From NCBI GenBank assembly GCA_024685775.1, contig JAIKVL010000035.1, positions 1 through 35,973 of the forward strand: a DNA stretch of 35,973 bases. Direction: 5' to 3'. Both the position numbers and the translations under genes were made by a program. Of the stretch, positions 23,877 through 34,900 are shown one piece after another (positions within the stretch are counted from its first letter, which is position 1; each line of letters opens with the position of its first letter). Under the pieces are notes generated by a model, which searched no databases, was not told where the DNA came from, and saw nothing but the letters and a program-made list of their open reading frames with translations. This stretch comes from Clostridia bacterium (GTDB lineage: Bacteria > Bacillota > Clostridia > Christensenellales > CAG-1252).

Positions 23877-24579
23877 CGGAAAGACCTACGAGGCGAAAGA
23901 GATCAACGACGCGATCAAGGCGGCGGGCGACGCGACTTTGACCGAAGTCCTCGGCGAAAGATTCATCGCGTGCGGTTTGAAGACGGGCGTCGTCACGATC
24001 GAAGGAACGCCCGGAAACGCGCTCGGCGCCTATCTCGACGGAGCGAAGATCGTCGTCCGCGGCAACGGGCAAGACGCCGTCGGCGACACGATGAACGACG
24101 GCGCGATCGTCGTCCACGGTTCGGTCGGCGACACTTTGGGCTACGCGATGCGCGGCGGAAAGATTTTTATTCGGGATAACGTCTGCTATCGCGCGGGCGT
24201 CCATATTAAGGAGTACGGGGAAAAGAAACCCGTCATCGTGATCGGCGGGACGGCGGGCTGTTTTCTCGGCGAATATATGGCGGGAGGGCTTATCCTCGTC
24301 CTCAATAAAAAAAGCGAAAAAGACCCGATCGGCGACTATACGGGCGTCGGAATGTACGGCGGAAAAATCCTCGTCAAAGCGCAATCTCTTGACACGGTTC
24401 TCCCCGAGCAAATACAATGTAAAAAGATCGGAAAAGCGGAGCTTGCGGAATTTACTCCTTATATTAAGGAGTATGCCGCGGAGTTCGGCGCGGACTACGA
24501 AGCGCTTTCATCGGGAGATTTCTTTCTCTTGGAGCCGAACAGCGCGAATCCGTACAAGCGGCTTTACACGAATAATTAG
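23866..24579 (+). CDS. Glutamate synthase GXGXG (C-terminal) domain subunit
   Basis: A 237-residue stand-alone version of the C-terminal beta-helix domain of GltB. Its repeated Gly-rich turns are easy to see: EGTPGNALGAYLDGAKI, RGNGQDAVGDTMNDGAI, HGSVGDTLGYAMRGGKI and GGTAGCFLGEYMAGGLI. In fused enzymes this domain is structural and lines the ammonia tunnel. GGGAGG precedes the ATG, which lies inside the end of the flavoprotein gene. It is the fifth and last glt component; with 19619, 20707, 22214 and 22647 it completes a heteromeric glutamate synthase. Confidence 0.9.
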   Translation: MKFNGKTYEAKEINDAIKAAGDATLTEVLGERFIACGLKTGVVTIEGTPGNALGAYLDGAKIVVRGNGQDAVGDTMNDGAIVVHGSVGDTLGYAMRGGKIFIRDNVCYRAGVHIKEYGEKKPVIVIGGTAGCFLGEYMAGGLILVLNKKSEKDPIGDYTGVGMYGGKILVKAQSLDTVLPEQIQCKKIGKAELAEFTPYIKEYAAEFGADYEALSSGDFFLLEPNSANPYKRLYTNN

Positions 24580-24590
24580 GAGGCAATACT

Positions 24591-25832
24591 ATGGTTGATT
24601 TCGGCGATTTCGCAAATTTTATCCAAGAGGGCGACGTTAAATTCATTCGTTTGAGTTTCGTGGATCTCGAAGGGCGGCAAAAGAACGTCTCCGTTATGGC
24701 GGAAAGTTTCGAGAAGCATCTCTCGGAAGGCGTCGTCATCGAAGGAAAAGGCGCGGGATTCCCTTCCGAGACGGAGATACGGCTCGTCCCCGATATTGGG
24801 ACCGTCCATATCCTTCCGTGGCGCCCCCAACACGGCAGAGTCGCGAGGTTCCTTTCCTCGATCCGCTCGGTTTCGGGCGAAAGCCTTCCGTTCGACACGC
24901 GCAAGATCCTTTCGGACGCGGTCGCGCTCTTAAAAGAAAGCGGCTACACTTCCGAGATCGGAACGGACAGCGAGTTTTATCTTTTCTGCCTCGATTCGAA
25001 CGGCGATCCGACGCTCGTTACCCAAGATAACGCCGGCGCGTACGATATCGCGCCTTTGGATAAAGGCGAAAACGTTCGCCGCGAGATCTGCCTGACGATG
25101 GAAGAGATCGGGATCGATCCCCTTTCTTCGCATCACGAGCAGGGCCCCGGGCAAAACGAGATCACGTTCGTTAAAAAGTCGCCGCTCGAAGCCTGCGATA
25201 ATTACGTCATTTTCAAATCGGTCGTAAAAGCGATCGCCTCGCGCAACGGGCTGTACGCTTCCTTTATGCCCAAGCCGCTTTCGAACGAACACGGCAACGG
25301 CTTGACCATTCATTTCGACGTTCGGAAGGATAAGAAATCGATTTTCGCGGGAGAGGCTCCCGCGCTTGCGGAAGCTTTCGTAGCGGGGGTTCGGAGAAGG
25401 GCGAGAGCGTGCGCGCTCTTCGCGCATTCCGTCCCGAATTCTTTCGATCGTCTCGCGACCTATAAGCAGATCACCTCGATCGCGATCGAGGAAAAGCGCG
25501 ACAGCTTTATGCGCTTCACGAATACCTGCGGCGAAAAGAAACTTTCGCTGCGCGCGCCCGATAACGCCTGCAACTTATATTTGACCGTGGCGCTCGTTTT
25601 GCGCGCGGGTCTCGAAGGGATTAAGGACGGGTTGACCGCTTCTTCGGTCTCGCCCGAATCCCTCCCCGCGTCGCTTGAAGAAGCGATCCGCGAAGCGGAA
25701 GGAAGCGCGTTTCTCAAAGACGCGCTCGGCGAAGAATTGCTCGCGATGTACGTTTCCGCCAAAAAGAAAGCGGCGGAAGCCTTCGAAAAGGACCCCGCGG
25801 GCTACACGAAGAAGGATTTCGAAAGGTTATAA
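24591..25832 (+). CDS. Glutamine synthetase-like protein (type I fold) with altered catalytic residues
   Basis: A 413-residue GSI-type protein, shorter than typical GlnA (~440-470); AGGAGG precedes the ATG. Family features kept: DLEGRQKN, LPWRPQ, HHEQGPGQNEI (two metal Glu, 183 and 190), NSFDRL (Arg287) and RAPDNACNLYL. By-eye alignment shows changes: GNGLTIHF has Thr239 where GSI has the GSGMH histidine; the flap after NSFDRL (ATYKQIT) lacks the VPGYEAP glutamate; KLSLR has Ser319 where RIELR has the conserved Glu; the first metal Glu is Asp126. Activity is therefore doubtful, and glnN can supply the enzyme. It lies 3 bp upstream of the ANTAR gene, which suggests a role as glutamine/nitrogen sensor for that protein. 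A glutamylpolyamine-type ligase is an alternative. Confidence 0.8.
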   Translation: MVDFGDFANFIQEGDVKFIRLSFVDLEGRQKNVSVMAESFEKHLSEGVVIEGKGAGFPSETEIRLVPDIGTVHILPWRPQHGRVARFLSSIRSVSGESLPFDTRKILSDAVALLKESGYTSEIGTDSEFYLFCLDSNGDPTLVTQDNAGAYDIAPLDKGENVRREICLTMEEIGIDPLSSHHEQGPGQNEITFVKKSPLEACDNYVIFKSVVKAIASRNGLYASFMPKPLSNEHGNGLTIHFDVRKDKKSIFAGEAPALAEAFVAGVRRRARACALFAHSVPNSFDRLATYKQITSIAIEEKRDSFMRFTNTCGEKKLSLRAPDNACNLYLTVALVLRAGLEGIKDGLTASSVSPESLPASLEEAIREAEGSAFLKDALGEELLAMYVSAKKKAAEAFEKDPAGYTKKDFERL

Positions 25833-25835
25833 ACC

Positions 25836-26405
25836 GTGAGAACCGTTTTGGTGGTGACGCCGAACCTTCAAGACCTCGATTGGTTCAAGGAGGATCTGGC
25901 GAAGTTGAATATCGAGGAGATCTTCGGAGTGAAGACGTCTTCGGAAGCGCGGCGATATTTGATCGAACGCACTTGCGATCTTCTCGTTATCAACGCGCCG
26001 CTTTCGGATGAAAACGGGCTTCGCCTCGCGGTGGACGTCATCGGAAATAAAGCCAATCAAGTCATTTTGATGGTCAAGCGCGAATTTGCGGACGAAGTTT
26101 CCGCCAAGGTGGAAGATTACGGGATCTTTACGGTGGAAAAGCCCCTTTCTCACACGGCGTTTTGGCTTGCGCTCAAAATGACGAACGCCGCTTTCAATCG
26201 GACGCAAAGCTTTATCAGCGAGAACGATCGATTGAAAAAAAGCCTCGCGGACATCCGCTTGATCAATCGCGCGAAATGTCTGCTCATCGAGAAGATGGGG
26301 CTTTCGGAAGAGGCGGCGCATAGGGAAATGGAAAAACAGGCAATGGATCGCAGGCTCGAAAAAGTCGAACTTGCGAAAAAAATCATAGAAACGTTCGAGG
26401 ATTGA
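25836..26405 (+). CDS. ANTAR-domain antiterminator with pseudo-receiver
   Basis: A 189-residue AmiR/NasT/NitR-like RNA-binding regulator. It starts with GTG, AAAGG lies ~10 bases upstream, and the gene follows the GS-like gene by 3 bp. The receiver fold (1 to ~120) lacks the acidic pair (VVTPN) and has Asn53 where the phosphoacceptor Asp should be (LLVINAPL); the late Lys102-Pro is kept, so phosphorylation is not expected. A helix (~123-140) leads to the ANTAR domain (~138-186: RLINRAKCLLIEKMGLSEEAAHREMEKQAMDRR), with the conserved Ala, Glu, Ala and Arg pattern. It probably binds AxxGxx hexaloop hairpins and blocks termination; both AAAGGC leaders in this locus are candidate targets. Confidence 0.9.
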   Translation: MRTVLVVTPNLQDLDWFKEDLAKLNIEEIFGVKTSSEARRYLIERTCDLLVINAPLSDENGLRLAVDVIGNKANQVILMVKREFADEVSAKVEDYGIFTVEKPLSHTAFWLALKMTNAAFNRTQSFISENDRLKKSLADIRLINRAKCLLIEKMGLSEEAAHREMEKQAMDRRLEKVELAKKIIETFED

Positions 26406-26407
26406 GT

Positions 26408-27697
26408 ATGGAAAAAGATTGCGTGATCGTTGGGATCGATTGGGGCGACGAAGGCAAAGGCAGAATGGTGGATCTGATAACGTCGGATTACGACGTCGTC
26501 GTCCGCTATCAAGGCGGCGGCAACGCGGGACATACCGTCATAAACGAGCTCGGTAAGTTCGCGCTGCACCTGCTTCCGTCCGGTATTTTTCGAAAGGGGG
26601 TCGTCAATCTCCTCGGAAACGGCGTCGCGCTGGATCCCGAAAATCTCCTGAACGAGATCGAAAGCGTTCGCGCGAAAGGGATCGCGGTCACGCCCGAGAA
26701 TTTAAAAATCAGCGATCGCGCGTCGATCCTTTTCCCTTGGCACAGAAAGCTGGACGAGCTTGAAGAAGCGCGCTTGAAAGATAAGAAATTCGGTTCGACC
26801 AAGCAAGGGATCGCGCCTTTCTATTCGGATAAATATCAAAAGAAGACCGTTATGATCGGCGAGCTTTTCCACCTCGAAAAAGCCAAAGCGCATCTCGAAG
26901 GGATCCTCGAATGGAAAAACCTTCTCTTGAAAGAAGTCTACGGCGCGGAGCCTTATTCGATCGACGACGCGATGCGTTGGATCGAAGATTATGCGAAAAA
27001 GCTGTTGCCTTTCGTCTGCGACGCGGGCGCTTTCTTGAAGCAAGCAAAGAAAGCGAATAAACGCATTCTTTTCGAAGCGCAACTCGGCGCGCTGCGCGAT
27101 CTCGATTTCGGGATTTACCCCTACACGACTTCTTCCAATACCCTCGCGGCATACGCGCCCGTCGGCGCGGGGCTTCCCTCGATCCGCCCCGAAAGAGTCC
27201 TCGGCGTCATTAAAGCGTACTCGACGTGCGTCGGCGAAGGACCGTTCGTCTGCGAATGGTTCGGAGAAGAAGCGGACAAGCTCAGGGAAACGGGCGGCGA
27301 ATACGGCGCGAAGACGGGTCGCCCGAGAAGGGTCGGACCGCTCGATCTCGTCGCAACGCGTTACGGCGTGGAGCTTCAAGGCGCGACCGAGATCGCTCTT
27401 ACGAAGCTCGACGTTTTGAGCTATATGGACGAGATCCCCGTCTGCACGGCGTACGAAGTCGGCGGGAAGGTCACGAAGGAATTTCCGTTTCCTTCCGATC
27501 TCGATGAAGCGCGCCCCGTGACCGAATTCCTGAAAGGTTGGAAGACGGACGTTTCGAAAGCGAGAAAGTGGGAAGATCTCCCGAAGGAAGCGCGGGATTA
27601 CGTCCTCTTTATCGAAAAAGAGATCGGTTGCTTTATCAAATACGTTTCGGTCGGAGCCGAGCGCGAAAGCGTCGTGATTCGTTCGGAGAGAGCGTAA
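26408..27697 (+). CDS. purA: Adenylosuccinate synthetase
   Basis: A 429-residue PurA of normal length, catalysing IMP + aspartate + GTP to adenylosuccinate, the first committed step to AMP. The true start is the ATG at 26408 ([19 protein letters not shown]), 2 bp after the ANTAR gene. Motifs: P-loop-like GDEGKG, the NAGHTV signature with the catalytic His, [22 protein letters not shown] and [11 protein letters not shown]. It donates the aspartate nitrogen, so its place in a nitrogen-assimilation operon is plausible. No promoter or terminator separates it from its neighbours. Confidence 0.94.
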   Translation: MEKDCVIVGIDWGDEGKGRMVDLITSDYDVVVRYQGGGNAGHTVINELGKFALHLLPSGIFRKGVVNLLGNGVALDPENLLNEIESVRAKGIAVTPENLKISDRASILFPWHRKLDELEEARLKDKKFGSTKQGIAPFYSDKYQKKTVMIGELFHLEKAKAHLEGILEWKNLLLKEVYGAEPYSIDDAMRWIEDYAKKLLPFVCDAGAFLKQAKKANKRILFEAQLGALRDLDFGIYPYTTSSNTLAAYAPVGAGLPSIRPERVLGVIKAYSTCVGEGPFVCEWFGEEADKLRETGGEYGAKTGRPRRVGPLDLVATRYGVELQGATEIALTKLDVLSYMDEIPVCTAYEVGGKVTKEFPFPSDLDEARPVTEFLKGWKTDVSKARKWEDLPKEARDYVLFIEKEIGCFIKYVSVGAERESVVIRSERA

Positions 27698-27708
27698 CGG
27701 AGGAAAAA

Positions 27709-29241
27709 ATGGACACGATTTTGGTTTTGGATTTCGGCGGACAATACGATATGCTGATCGCGCGGCGCGTCCGCGAACGCGGCGTCTATGCGGAAGTCGT
27801 CAACTTCGATAAGATCACGGCGGAAGAGATCAAACGACGCGGTTATGTCGGCGTCATTTTTACCGGCGGACCGAACAGCGTCTATAAAGAAGGCGCGCCT
27901 TCTTTCTCGAAGGAGATCCTTTCGCTTGGGATCCCGATCCTCGGCATTTGCTACGGAATGCAGCTGATGGGGCATCTCGCGGGCGGAACGATCGCTTCGG
28001 CGGAAGAGTCGGGCGAGTACGGAAAAGTTACGCTGACGGTCGAAGATTCTCCGCTGTTCAAAGGGGTTCCGAAAGAGAGCGTCGCTTGGATGAGCCACCG
28101 CGATTTCGTCCAAACCGTTCCGAGCGGATTTACTTTGATCGCGCGGACGGCGAAATGTCCGTCGGCGGCGATGGCGAACGAAGAGAAGAAGCTGTACGGC
28201 GTCCAATTCCATCCCGAAGTGACCCACACCGCTTTCGGCGGCAAGATGCTCGAAAACTTCCTTTTCGAGATCTGCGGTTGCAAAAAAGAATGGAATATGG
28301 AAGGGTTCATCGAATCCGCCGTGGAAAAGTTCAGAGAAAAGTGCGCGGGCAAAAAAGTCCTGCTCGCGCTCTCCGGCGGGGTGGACAGCTCGGTCGCGGC
28401 TGCGCTGATGCATAAAGCCGTCGGCGATTCGCTCGTCTGCGTCTTCGTCGATCACGGGCTTCTTCGGAAGGACGAAGGCGACCTCGTGGAGCGTACGTTC
28501 AAAGGGAAATTCGGGATGAACCTCATTCGCGTTAACGCGGAAGACCGCTTCCTTTCCCGCCTTGCGGGCGTAACCGAACCCGAAAAGAAAAGAAAGCTCA
28601 TAGGAGAGGAATTCATCCGCGTCTTCGAAGAGCAGGGGAGGATTCTCGGCAAGGTGGATTATCTTTGCCAAGGGACGATCTATCCCGACGTCATCGAAAG
28701 CGGAAAGGGCGACGCCTCGACGATCAAAAGTCATCACAACGTCGGCGGGCTTCCCTCGGTCATCGACTTCAAAGAGATCGTGGAGCCTTTGCGCGATTTG
28801 TTTAAGGACGAAGTCCGTCAAGTCGGCTTGAAGCTCGGGCTTCCTCCGGACCTCGTTTGGCGGCAGCCCTTCCCGGGCCCCGGGCTTGCGGTCCGCATCA
28901 TCGGCGCGATTACCAAAGAAAAAGCCGATCTTTTGAGAGAAGCGGACGCGATCTTCCGAGAGGAGATCGCCGCGGCGATGAAAGAAAACGCGCCCAACCA
29001 ATTCTTCGCGGTCTTGACCGACACGAGGAGCGTCGGCGTAATGGGCGATGAAAGAAGCTACGGCTACGTCCTCGCCCTGCGCGCGGTCACGACGGACGAC
29101 TTTATGACGGCGGATTGGACGAGGATCCCCTACGAAGCCCTCGAAAAAGCGTCGAGCCGCATTACGTCGGAAGTCAAAGGAATCAACAGAGTCGTTTATG
29201 ACGTTACGAGCAAGCCGCCCGCAACGGTTGAATGGGAATGA
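27709..29241 (+). CDS. guaA: GMP synthase (glutamine-hydrolysing)
   Basis: A 510-residue protein of standard length; GGAGG precedes the ATG at 27709. It converts XMP to GMP using ATP and glutamine. The class I glutaminase domain (1 to ~190) has the nucleophile Cys81 (GICYGMQL) and the QFHPEVTHT His/Glu pair. The synthetase domain has the PP-loop [27 protein letters not shown], and the dimerisation domain ending KPPATVEWE. It is the first of three consecutive glutamine-amidotransferase pathways (guaA, pyrG, carAB) in the operon, 11 bp after purA. No guanine or PRPP riboswitch is visible in front of it. Confidence 0.96.
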   Translation: MDTILVLDFGGQYDMLIARRVRERGVYAEVVNFDKITAEEIKRRGYVGVIFTGGPNSVYKEGAPSFSKEILSLGIPILGICYGMQLMGHLAGGTIASAEESGEYGKVTLTVEDSPLFKGVPKESVAWMSHRDFVQTVPSGFTLIARTAKCPSAAMANEEKKLYGVQFHPEVTHTAFGGKMLENFLFEICGCKKEWNMEGFIESAVEKFREKCAGKKVLLALSGGVDSSVAAALMHKAVGDSLVCVFVDHGLLRKDEGDLVERTFKGKFGMNLIRVNAEDRFLSRLAGVTEPEKKRKLIGEEFIRVFEEQGRILGKVDYLCQGTIYPDVIESGKGDASTIKSHHNVGGLPSVIDFKEIVEPLRDLFKDEVRQVGLKLGLPPDLVWRQPFPGPGLAVRIIGAITKEKADLLREADAIFREEIAAAMKENAPNQFFAVLTDTRSVGVMGDERSYGYVLALRAVTTDDFMTADWTRIPYEALEKASSRITSEVKGINRVVYDVTSKPPATVEWE

Positions 29242-29259
29242 TCCCGAAGTGAGGTAAGT

Positions 29260-30858
29260 ATGAAATACATATTCGTTACGGGAGGCGTCGTGTCGGGTCT
29301 CGGCAAGGGGATCGTGGCGGCGTCTCTCGGCAGACTTTTGAAACTCAGAGGCTTGAAGGTCGCGGCGCAAAAGCTCGATCCTTATATGAACGTCGACCCC
29401 GGGACGATGAGCCCGTATCAACACGGCGAAGTCTTCGTCACGGAAGACGGCGCGGAGACCGATCTCGACCTCGGGCATTACGAGCGCTTTATCGACGAAA
29501 ATCTTACGAAGTATTCCAATTTGACTTCGGGAAAAGTGTATTGGAACGTTTTGAACAAAGAGCGGAGAGGGGAATACCTCGGAGAGACGGTGCAGATCAT
29601 TCCGCACGTTACGAACGAGATCAAGGCGTTCATTTTGAAAAACGCCGAAGTCACCGAAGCGGACGTCCTCATCACCGAGATCGGCGGCACGATCGGCGAT
29701 ATCGAATCGCAGCCCTTTTTGGAAGCGATCCGTCAGCTTTCTTTGGAAGTGGGCAGAAGAAACTGCCTGTTTATCCACGTTTGCCTGGTGCCGTATATTT
29801 CCGGTTCGGACGAGTTTAAGTCCAAGCCGACGCAACACTCGGTCAAAGAGTTGCAGGCGATGGGCATTCATCCCGATATCATCGTCGCGCGGTCGGATAA
29901 GGACGTAGGCAAAGAGATTCGCAAAAAGATCTCGATGTTCTGCAACGTGGCGGAAGACTGCGTGATCTCCAATACCACGCTCGACTGCTTGTACGAGGTC
30001 CCCGTTATGCTTCATAACGAGGGCACGGATGACGTCGTCTGCCGCGAACTCGGCATTTCTCTTCCCAAAGCGGATATGCGCGAGTGGCAAAATATGGTTG
30101 ATTCCGTGCGCGAACGGAGCGGCGAAGTTACCGTCGCGCTCGTCGGCAAGTACGTTAAACTGCACGACTCTTATCTCTCGATCGTCGAGGCGCTGAATCA
30201 CGCGAGTTTCGTGGTCGGGAAGAAAGTCAAGATCAAGTGGGTCGAAAGCGATAAGCTGACCGAAGAAAACGCCCCGGAGATCTTTGCCGATTGCGCGGGC
30301 ATCCTCGTCCCCGGAGGCTTCGGCGACAGAGGGATCGAGGGAATGATCACCGCTTGCAAATATGCGCGCGAACATAAACTTCCTTATTTCGGAATCTGTC
30401 TCGGAATGCAGATCTCGGTCATCGAGTACGCCCGCCACGTCCTCGGATTCAAGGACGCGAACAGCCGCGAATTCGATGAAAAGAGCGAGCATCTCGTCAT
30501 CGATCTGATGCCCGATCAACAAGGCGTGATCAAAGGCGGCACGATGCGCCTCGGCGCCTATCCCTGCAAGGTCAAGGAAGGCACGACGCTTTATTCCTGC
30601 TACGAAGAGCCCCTTATCAAGGAGCGCCATCGCCACAGATACGAATTCAATAACGAGTATAAGGAAGCGTTCGAGCGCGCCGGACTCACCGTCAGCGGGA
30701 CTTCGCCTTCGGGGCATATCGTGGAAACGGTGGAGCTTTCGGATCGCGATTTCTTCGTCGGCGTGCAGTTTCATCCCGAATTCAAATCCCGCCCGAACAA
30801 ACCGCATCCTCTTTTCGTTCGATTCGTTCAAGCGTCCGCCGATAAGAAACGCGCATAG
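29260..30858 (+). CDS. pyrG: CTP synthase (glutamine-hydrolysing)
   Basis: A 532-residue PyrG, making CTP from UTP, ATP and glutamine. The N-terminal synthetase domain begins [17 protein letters not shown] (the nucleotide loop) and contains [15 protein letters not shown] and [12 protein letters not shown]. The C-terminal glutaminase domain has GVPGGFG-like [13 protein letters not shown], the nucleophile in FGICLGMQ and [17 protein letters not shown] lies 7 bp before the ATG, and the gene follows guaA by 18 bp. The 5' G-run attenuator found in front of pyrG in some Bacillota is not visible, in keeping with control at the operon leader. Confidence 0.96.
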   Translation: MKYIFVTGGVVSGLGKGIVAASLGRLLKLRGLKVAAQKLDPYMNVDPGTMSPYQHGEVFVTEDGAETDLDLGHYERFIDENLTKYSNLTSGKVYWNVLNKERRGEYLGETVQIIPHVTNEIKAFILKNAEVTEADVLITEIGGTIGDIESQPFLEAIRQLSLEVGRRNCLFIHVCLVPYISGSDEFKSKPTQHSVKELQAMGIHPDIIVARSDKDVGKEIRKKISMFCNVAEDCVISNTTLDCLYEVPVMLHNEGTDDVVCRELGISLPKADMREWQNMVDSVRERSGEVTVALVGKYVKLHDSYLSIVEALNHASFVVGKKVKIKWVESDKLTEENAPEIFADCAGILVPGGFGDRGIEGMITACKYAREHKLPYFGICLGMQISVIEYARHVLGFKDANSREFDEKSEHLVIDLMPDQQGVIKGGTMRLGAYPCKVKEGTTLYSCYEEPLIKERHRHRYEFNNEYKEAFERAGLTVSGTSPSGHIVETVELSDRDFFVGVQFHPEFKSRPNKPHPLFVRFVQASADKKRA

Positions 30859-30884
30859 AGGATTATTATCGGAAAGGGTATCTT

Positions 30885-31979
30885 ATGAAAAACGTTCCCA
30901 ACAAAAAGATCATTACGGAAGACGGTCGGGAGTTTTACGGTTACGCTTTCGGCGCGGATTCCGACCGCATTCTCGAACTCGTCTTCAACACGTCGCCCGT
31001 CGGCTATCAAGAGATCCTGTCCGACCCGTCCTACACCGATCAAGCCGTCGTTATGACCTATCCTTTGATCGGGAATTACGGGATGGCGGAGGACGACTAC
31101 GAGACCGACGTTCCTTCGATCGGCGCTTTGATTGTTCGCGAGTATAACGACGAACCTTCGAATTTCCGCGCGAAAGAAACGCTCGGCGCGGTCATGCGCC
31201 GTTTCGGCATTCCGGGGGTCTTCGGCTTGGATACGAGGATGCTGACGCGATCCATTCGCGACCTCGGAAGCCGCAAGGTCCTCTTGACGGGGGCGAACAC
31301 ACCCCTCGCGGAAGGTCTCGAACGTCTGAAAACGTATTCCGCGCCCCGCGACGCGGTCTCACGCGTTTCCTCGAAAAAAGCGTGGGAGATCTCCGCGGAT
31401 CCCGCTCGCCGCCACGTCGTCGCGATCGATTGCGGAATGAAGAAAAACATCGTTCGTTCCCTCGTAAAACGGGGGTGCCGCGTAACGGTCGTGCCTTGGG
31501 ATACTTCGGCGGAGGAGATCCGAGCGCTTTCTCCGGACGGGGTCTTCCTCTCCAACGGTCCCGGCGATCCGACCGACGTCCCGCAAACCATTCAAACGGT
31601 ACGCGCGCTTCTCGGTAAATACCCGATCTTCGGGATCTGTCTCGGGCATCAGATCCTGTCGCTGGCGTACGGCGCGAAAACCTATAAACTCAAATTCGGG
31701 CATCGCGGCGGAAACCACCCCGTAAAAGATCTCTCGACGGGGAGAATCGAGATCACTTCGCAAAATCACTCCTATGCGGTCGATCCCGGCAGTTTGATCG
31801 GAACGCCGCTTTCCGTCACGCATTTGAATCTTTTGGACGAAACGGTCGAAGGCGTCGCGTGCGTAAAGGATCGGGCGTTCGGCGTGCAGTATCACCCCGA
31901 AAGCGCGCCGGGTCCGCAGGACAGCGCGCATCTTTTCGATCGTTTTCTTGCTTTTATGGAGGATAGACCCCATGCCTAA
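30885..31979 (+). CDS. carA: Carbamoyl-phosphate synthase small subunit
   Basis: A 364-residue glutaminase subunit that supplies ammonia to CarB for carbamoyl phosphate, feeding pyrimidines and arginine. The N-terminal domain has FNTSPVGYQEILSDPSY and GLDTRMLTR. The class I glutaminase domain has SNGPGDP, the nucleophile motif FGICLGHQ, HRGGNHPVKD and QYHPESAPGP. It lies 26 bp after pyrG with GGAAAGGG before the ATG, and overlaps carB by 8 bases. No pyrimidine biosynthesis genes other than pyrG and carAB are in the window, so the grouping is by glutamine use, not by pathway. Confidence 0.96.
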   Translation: MKNVPNKKIITEDGREFYGYAFGADSDRILELVFNTSPVGYQEILSDPSYTDQAVVMTYPLIGNYGMAEDDYETDVPSIGALIVREYNDEPSNFRAKETLGAVMRRFGIPGVFGLDTRMLTRSIRDLGSRKVLLTGANTPLAEGLERLKTYSAPRDAVSRVSSKKAWEISADPARRHVVAIDCGMKKNIVRSLVKRGCRVTVVPWDTSAEEIRALSPDGVFLSNGPGDPTDVPQTIQTVRALLGKYPIFGICLGHQILSLAYGAKTYKLKFGHRGGNHPVKDLSTGRIEITSQNHSYAVDPGSLIGTPLSVTHLNLLDETVEGVACVKDRAFGVQYHPESAPGPQDSAHLFDRFLAFMEDRPHA

Positions 31980-34900
31980 AAGAACGGATATAAAAAAAGT
32001 CCTCGTGATCGGATCGGGACCCATCGTCATCGGGCAAGCGGCGGAATTCGATTACGCGGGAACGCAAGCCTGTCTCGCGCTGAAAGAGGAAGGCTACGAG
32101 GTCATCCTCTGCAACTCCAACCCCGCGACCATAATGACCGACACCTCGATCGCGGATAAGGTCTATATGGAGCCTTTGACCTTGGAATATATCGCGAAGA
32201 TCATTCGTTTCGAGCGTCCCGACGCGATCCTGCCGGGGATCGGCGGGCAGACGGGATTGAACCTCGCGATGCAGCTCGAAAAGAAAGGCGTTTTGAAAGA
32301 ATGCAAAGCGGAATTGCTCGGGACGGCGAGCCGCTCGATCGAACAAGCGGAAGACCGCGAGGAATTTAAGAAGCTTTGCGAAAGTCTCGGCGAACCCATC
32401 CTCCCCTCCGAGACGGCGCAAACCGCGGAAGAAGGGCTTGCCGTCGCGCAAAAGATCGGTTTTCCCGTCGTCCTGCGCCCAGCCTTTACACTCGGCGGAA
32501 CGGGCGGCGGCTTCGCGAACGACGAAGAGGAATTTTTGCCTTTGATGAAGCGCGCTTTGGAGATCTCTCCCGTCGGGCAAGTGTTGATCGAAAAAAGCGT
32601 GAAAGGGTATAAAGAGATCGAGTACGAAGTCATTCGCGACAAAAACGACACGGCGATCACGATCTGTAATATGGAAAATCTCGACCCCGTCGGGATCCAT
32701 ACGGGGGATTCGATCGTGGTTTGTCCGTCGCAGACTCTGACGAATAAGGAATACCATATGCTTCGCGACAGCGCGCTGAAAATCATTCGCGCGCTCAAAA
32801 TCGAAGGCGGTTGCAACGTCCAATTCGCCTTGGATCCGAAGTCCTTTCAATACTATTTGATCGAAGTCAATCCGAGAGTTTCGCGCTCTTCCGCGCTCGC
32901 TTCCAAAGCAAGCGGTTATCCGATCGCCCGCGTCTCGGCGAAGATCGGCGTCGGAATGACGCTCGATGAGATCCGGATCGCGAACACGCCCGCTTCGTTT
33001 GAACCCGCGTTGGATTACGTCGTCACGAAATTGCCGCGTTTTCCTTTCGATAAATTCGCCGACGCGAATAACAGCCTTTCCACCCAAATGAAAGCGACGG
33101 GCGAAGCGATGAGCGTAGGCAGGACCTTTGAAGAAAGCCTTTTGAAAGGGATCCGCTCTTTGGAGATCGGGGCGTATCACCTGCATCTCAAAAAGTTTGA
33201 CGATAAAGAAACGGATTTCCTTTCGGACTACGTTCGCGAAGGGAAAGACGACCGTATTTTCGCGATTGCGGAGCTTCTTCGGAGAGGCGCTTCGGTCGAG
33301 TCGATCTCGAACGAGACGGGGATCGATCCTTTCTTCCTTCGAAAGATCCGCAATATCGTCCGAGAGGAAGAAGAGATCCGCTTGAATCCGAGCGATCTTT
33401 CCGTCCTCAAAGCGGCGAAAAGAATGGGCTTTTCGGATAAAGAGGTCGCCGCGCTTTGGGGCGTCTCCGAAAAAGAGATCTTCCGCATTCGGGAAAGAGA
33501 AGGGATCCTTCCCGTCTATAAAATGATCGACACCTGCTCCGCGGAGTTCGACAGTTATATCCCGTATTTTTATTCGACCTACGAGGAAGAGAACGAATCT
33601 GTCGTTTCGGATCGAAAGAAGATCGTCGTTTTGGGCTCGGGTCCGATCCGCATCGGGCAAGGCGTGGAATTCGACTACTCGACCGTTCACGCGGTGCAGA
33701 CCATTCGCAAGGCGGGTTACGAAGCGATCATCATAAACAATAATCCGGAGACGGTTTCCACGGATTACACTTGCTCGGATAAGCTGTACTTCGAGCCGCT
33801 TTGTATCGAAGACGTGATGAACGTCATTGCGCTTGAAAAGCCCGAGGGCGTAATCGCGACGCTCGGCGGGCAGACCGCGATCAATCTCGCGGATTCCCTG
33901 AAAGACCGCGGCGTCAAGATCCTCGGAACGGGCTGCGACGCGATCGACCGCGCGGAGAACCGCGATCTTTTCGAAAAACTGCTCCTATCCCTTTCGATCC
34001 CGCAACCCGAAGGGCGCGCGGTGACGAGCATCGAAGAGGGCGTTCGGGCGGCGAAAGAGATCGGATATCCCGTCCTCGTTCGTCCGAGTTTCGTTCTCGG
34101 AGGAAGGGCGATGCAGATCGTCGCGAAAGAAGCGTCGATGTGGGAGTATCTCAAAACCGCGGTGGAAGTGGATCAGGACAAACCCGTCCTCGTGGATAAA
34201 TACATTCGCGGAAAAGAAGTCGAGGTGGACGCCGTTTGCGACGGAACGAACGTCTTCGTTCCCGGCATTATGGAACTCGTCGAACGGACGGGCGTTCATT
34301 CGGGCGACTCGATCAGCGTCTATCCCTCGTACAGCCTTTCCGAAAAGGTCAAGGATACCATTTTGGATTACACCGAAAAACTCGGTCTCGGCATCGGCAT
34401 CGTGGGACTTTTTAATATCCAATTCATCGTGGATAAGGACGAGAAAGTCTATATTATCGAGGTAAATCCGCGTTCTTCCCGAACGGTTCCCTTCCTCTCC
34501 AAGGCGACGGGGTACAGCCTCGCGGATATCGGTACGCTCGCGATGCTCGGCGTTTCCTTGAAAGAGCAGGGGATCTTCGTGCGCTACCCCAAGGAGAAAA
34601 ACCGCTCCTACGTTAAAGTCCCGGCGTTCTCCTTCGCAAAACTCGGTGGTATGGACGCCTATCTTTCCCCCGAAATGAAGTCGACGGGCGAAGCGATCGG
34701 CTATGACGATAAACTGCACCGCGCCGTGTATAAGGCGATGATCGCCGCGGGGTTGAAACTCAAAAACTACGGCACCGTCTTGGTCAGCGTCGCGGACGAG
34801 GATAAAGAGGAGACCGTTCCCCTCGTCAAACGGTTTTACGATATGGGATTTAATATCGAAGCGACGACCTTGACCGGGGAGGTACTGCGCGAACACGGCA

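Noticed and set aside
27598-30831. A very long open frame on the minus strand opposite guaA and pyrG (and similar ones opposite gltB, glnN and carB)
   Set aside because: These are mirror frames produced by the strong third-position GC bias of well-recognised enzymes on the other strand. Their translations are rich in Arg and Asp, have no family resemblance and lack ribosome binding sites.
26400-30890. Purine riboswitch or pyrimidine attenuators in front of purA, guaA, pyrG or carA
   Set aside because: The gaps are 2 to 26 bp, too short for such elements, and no terminator hairpins lie in them.
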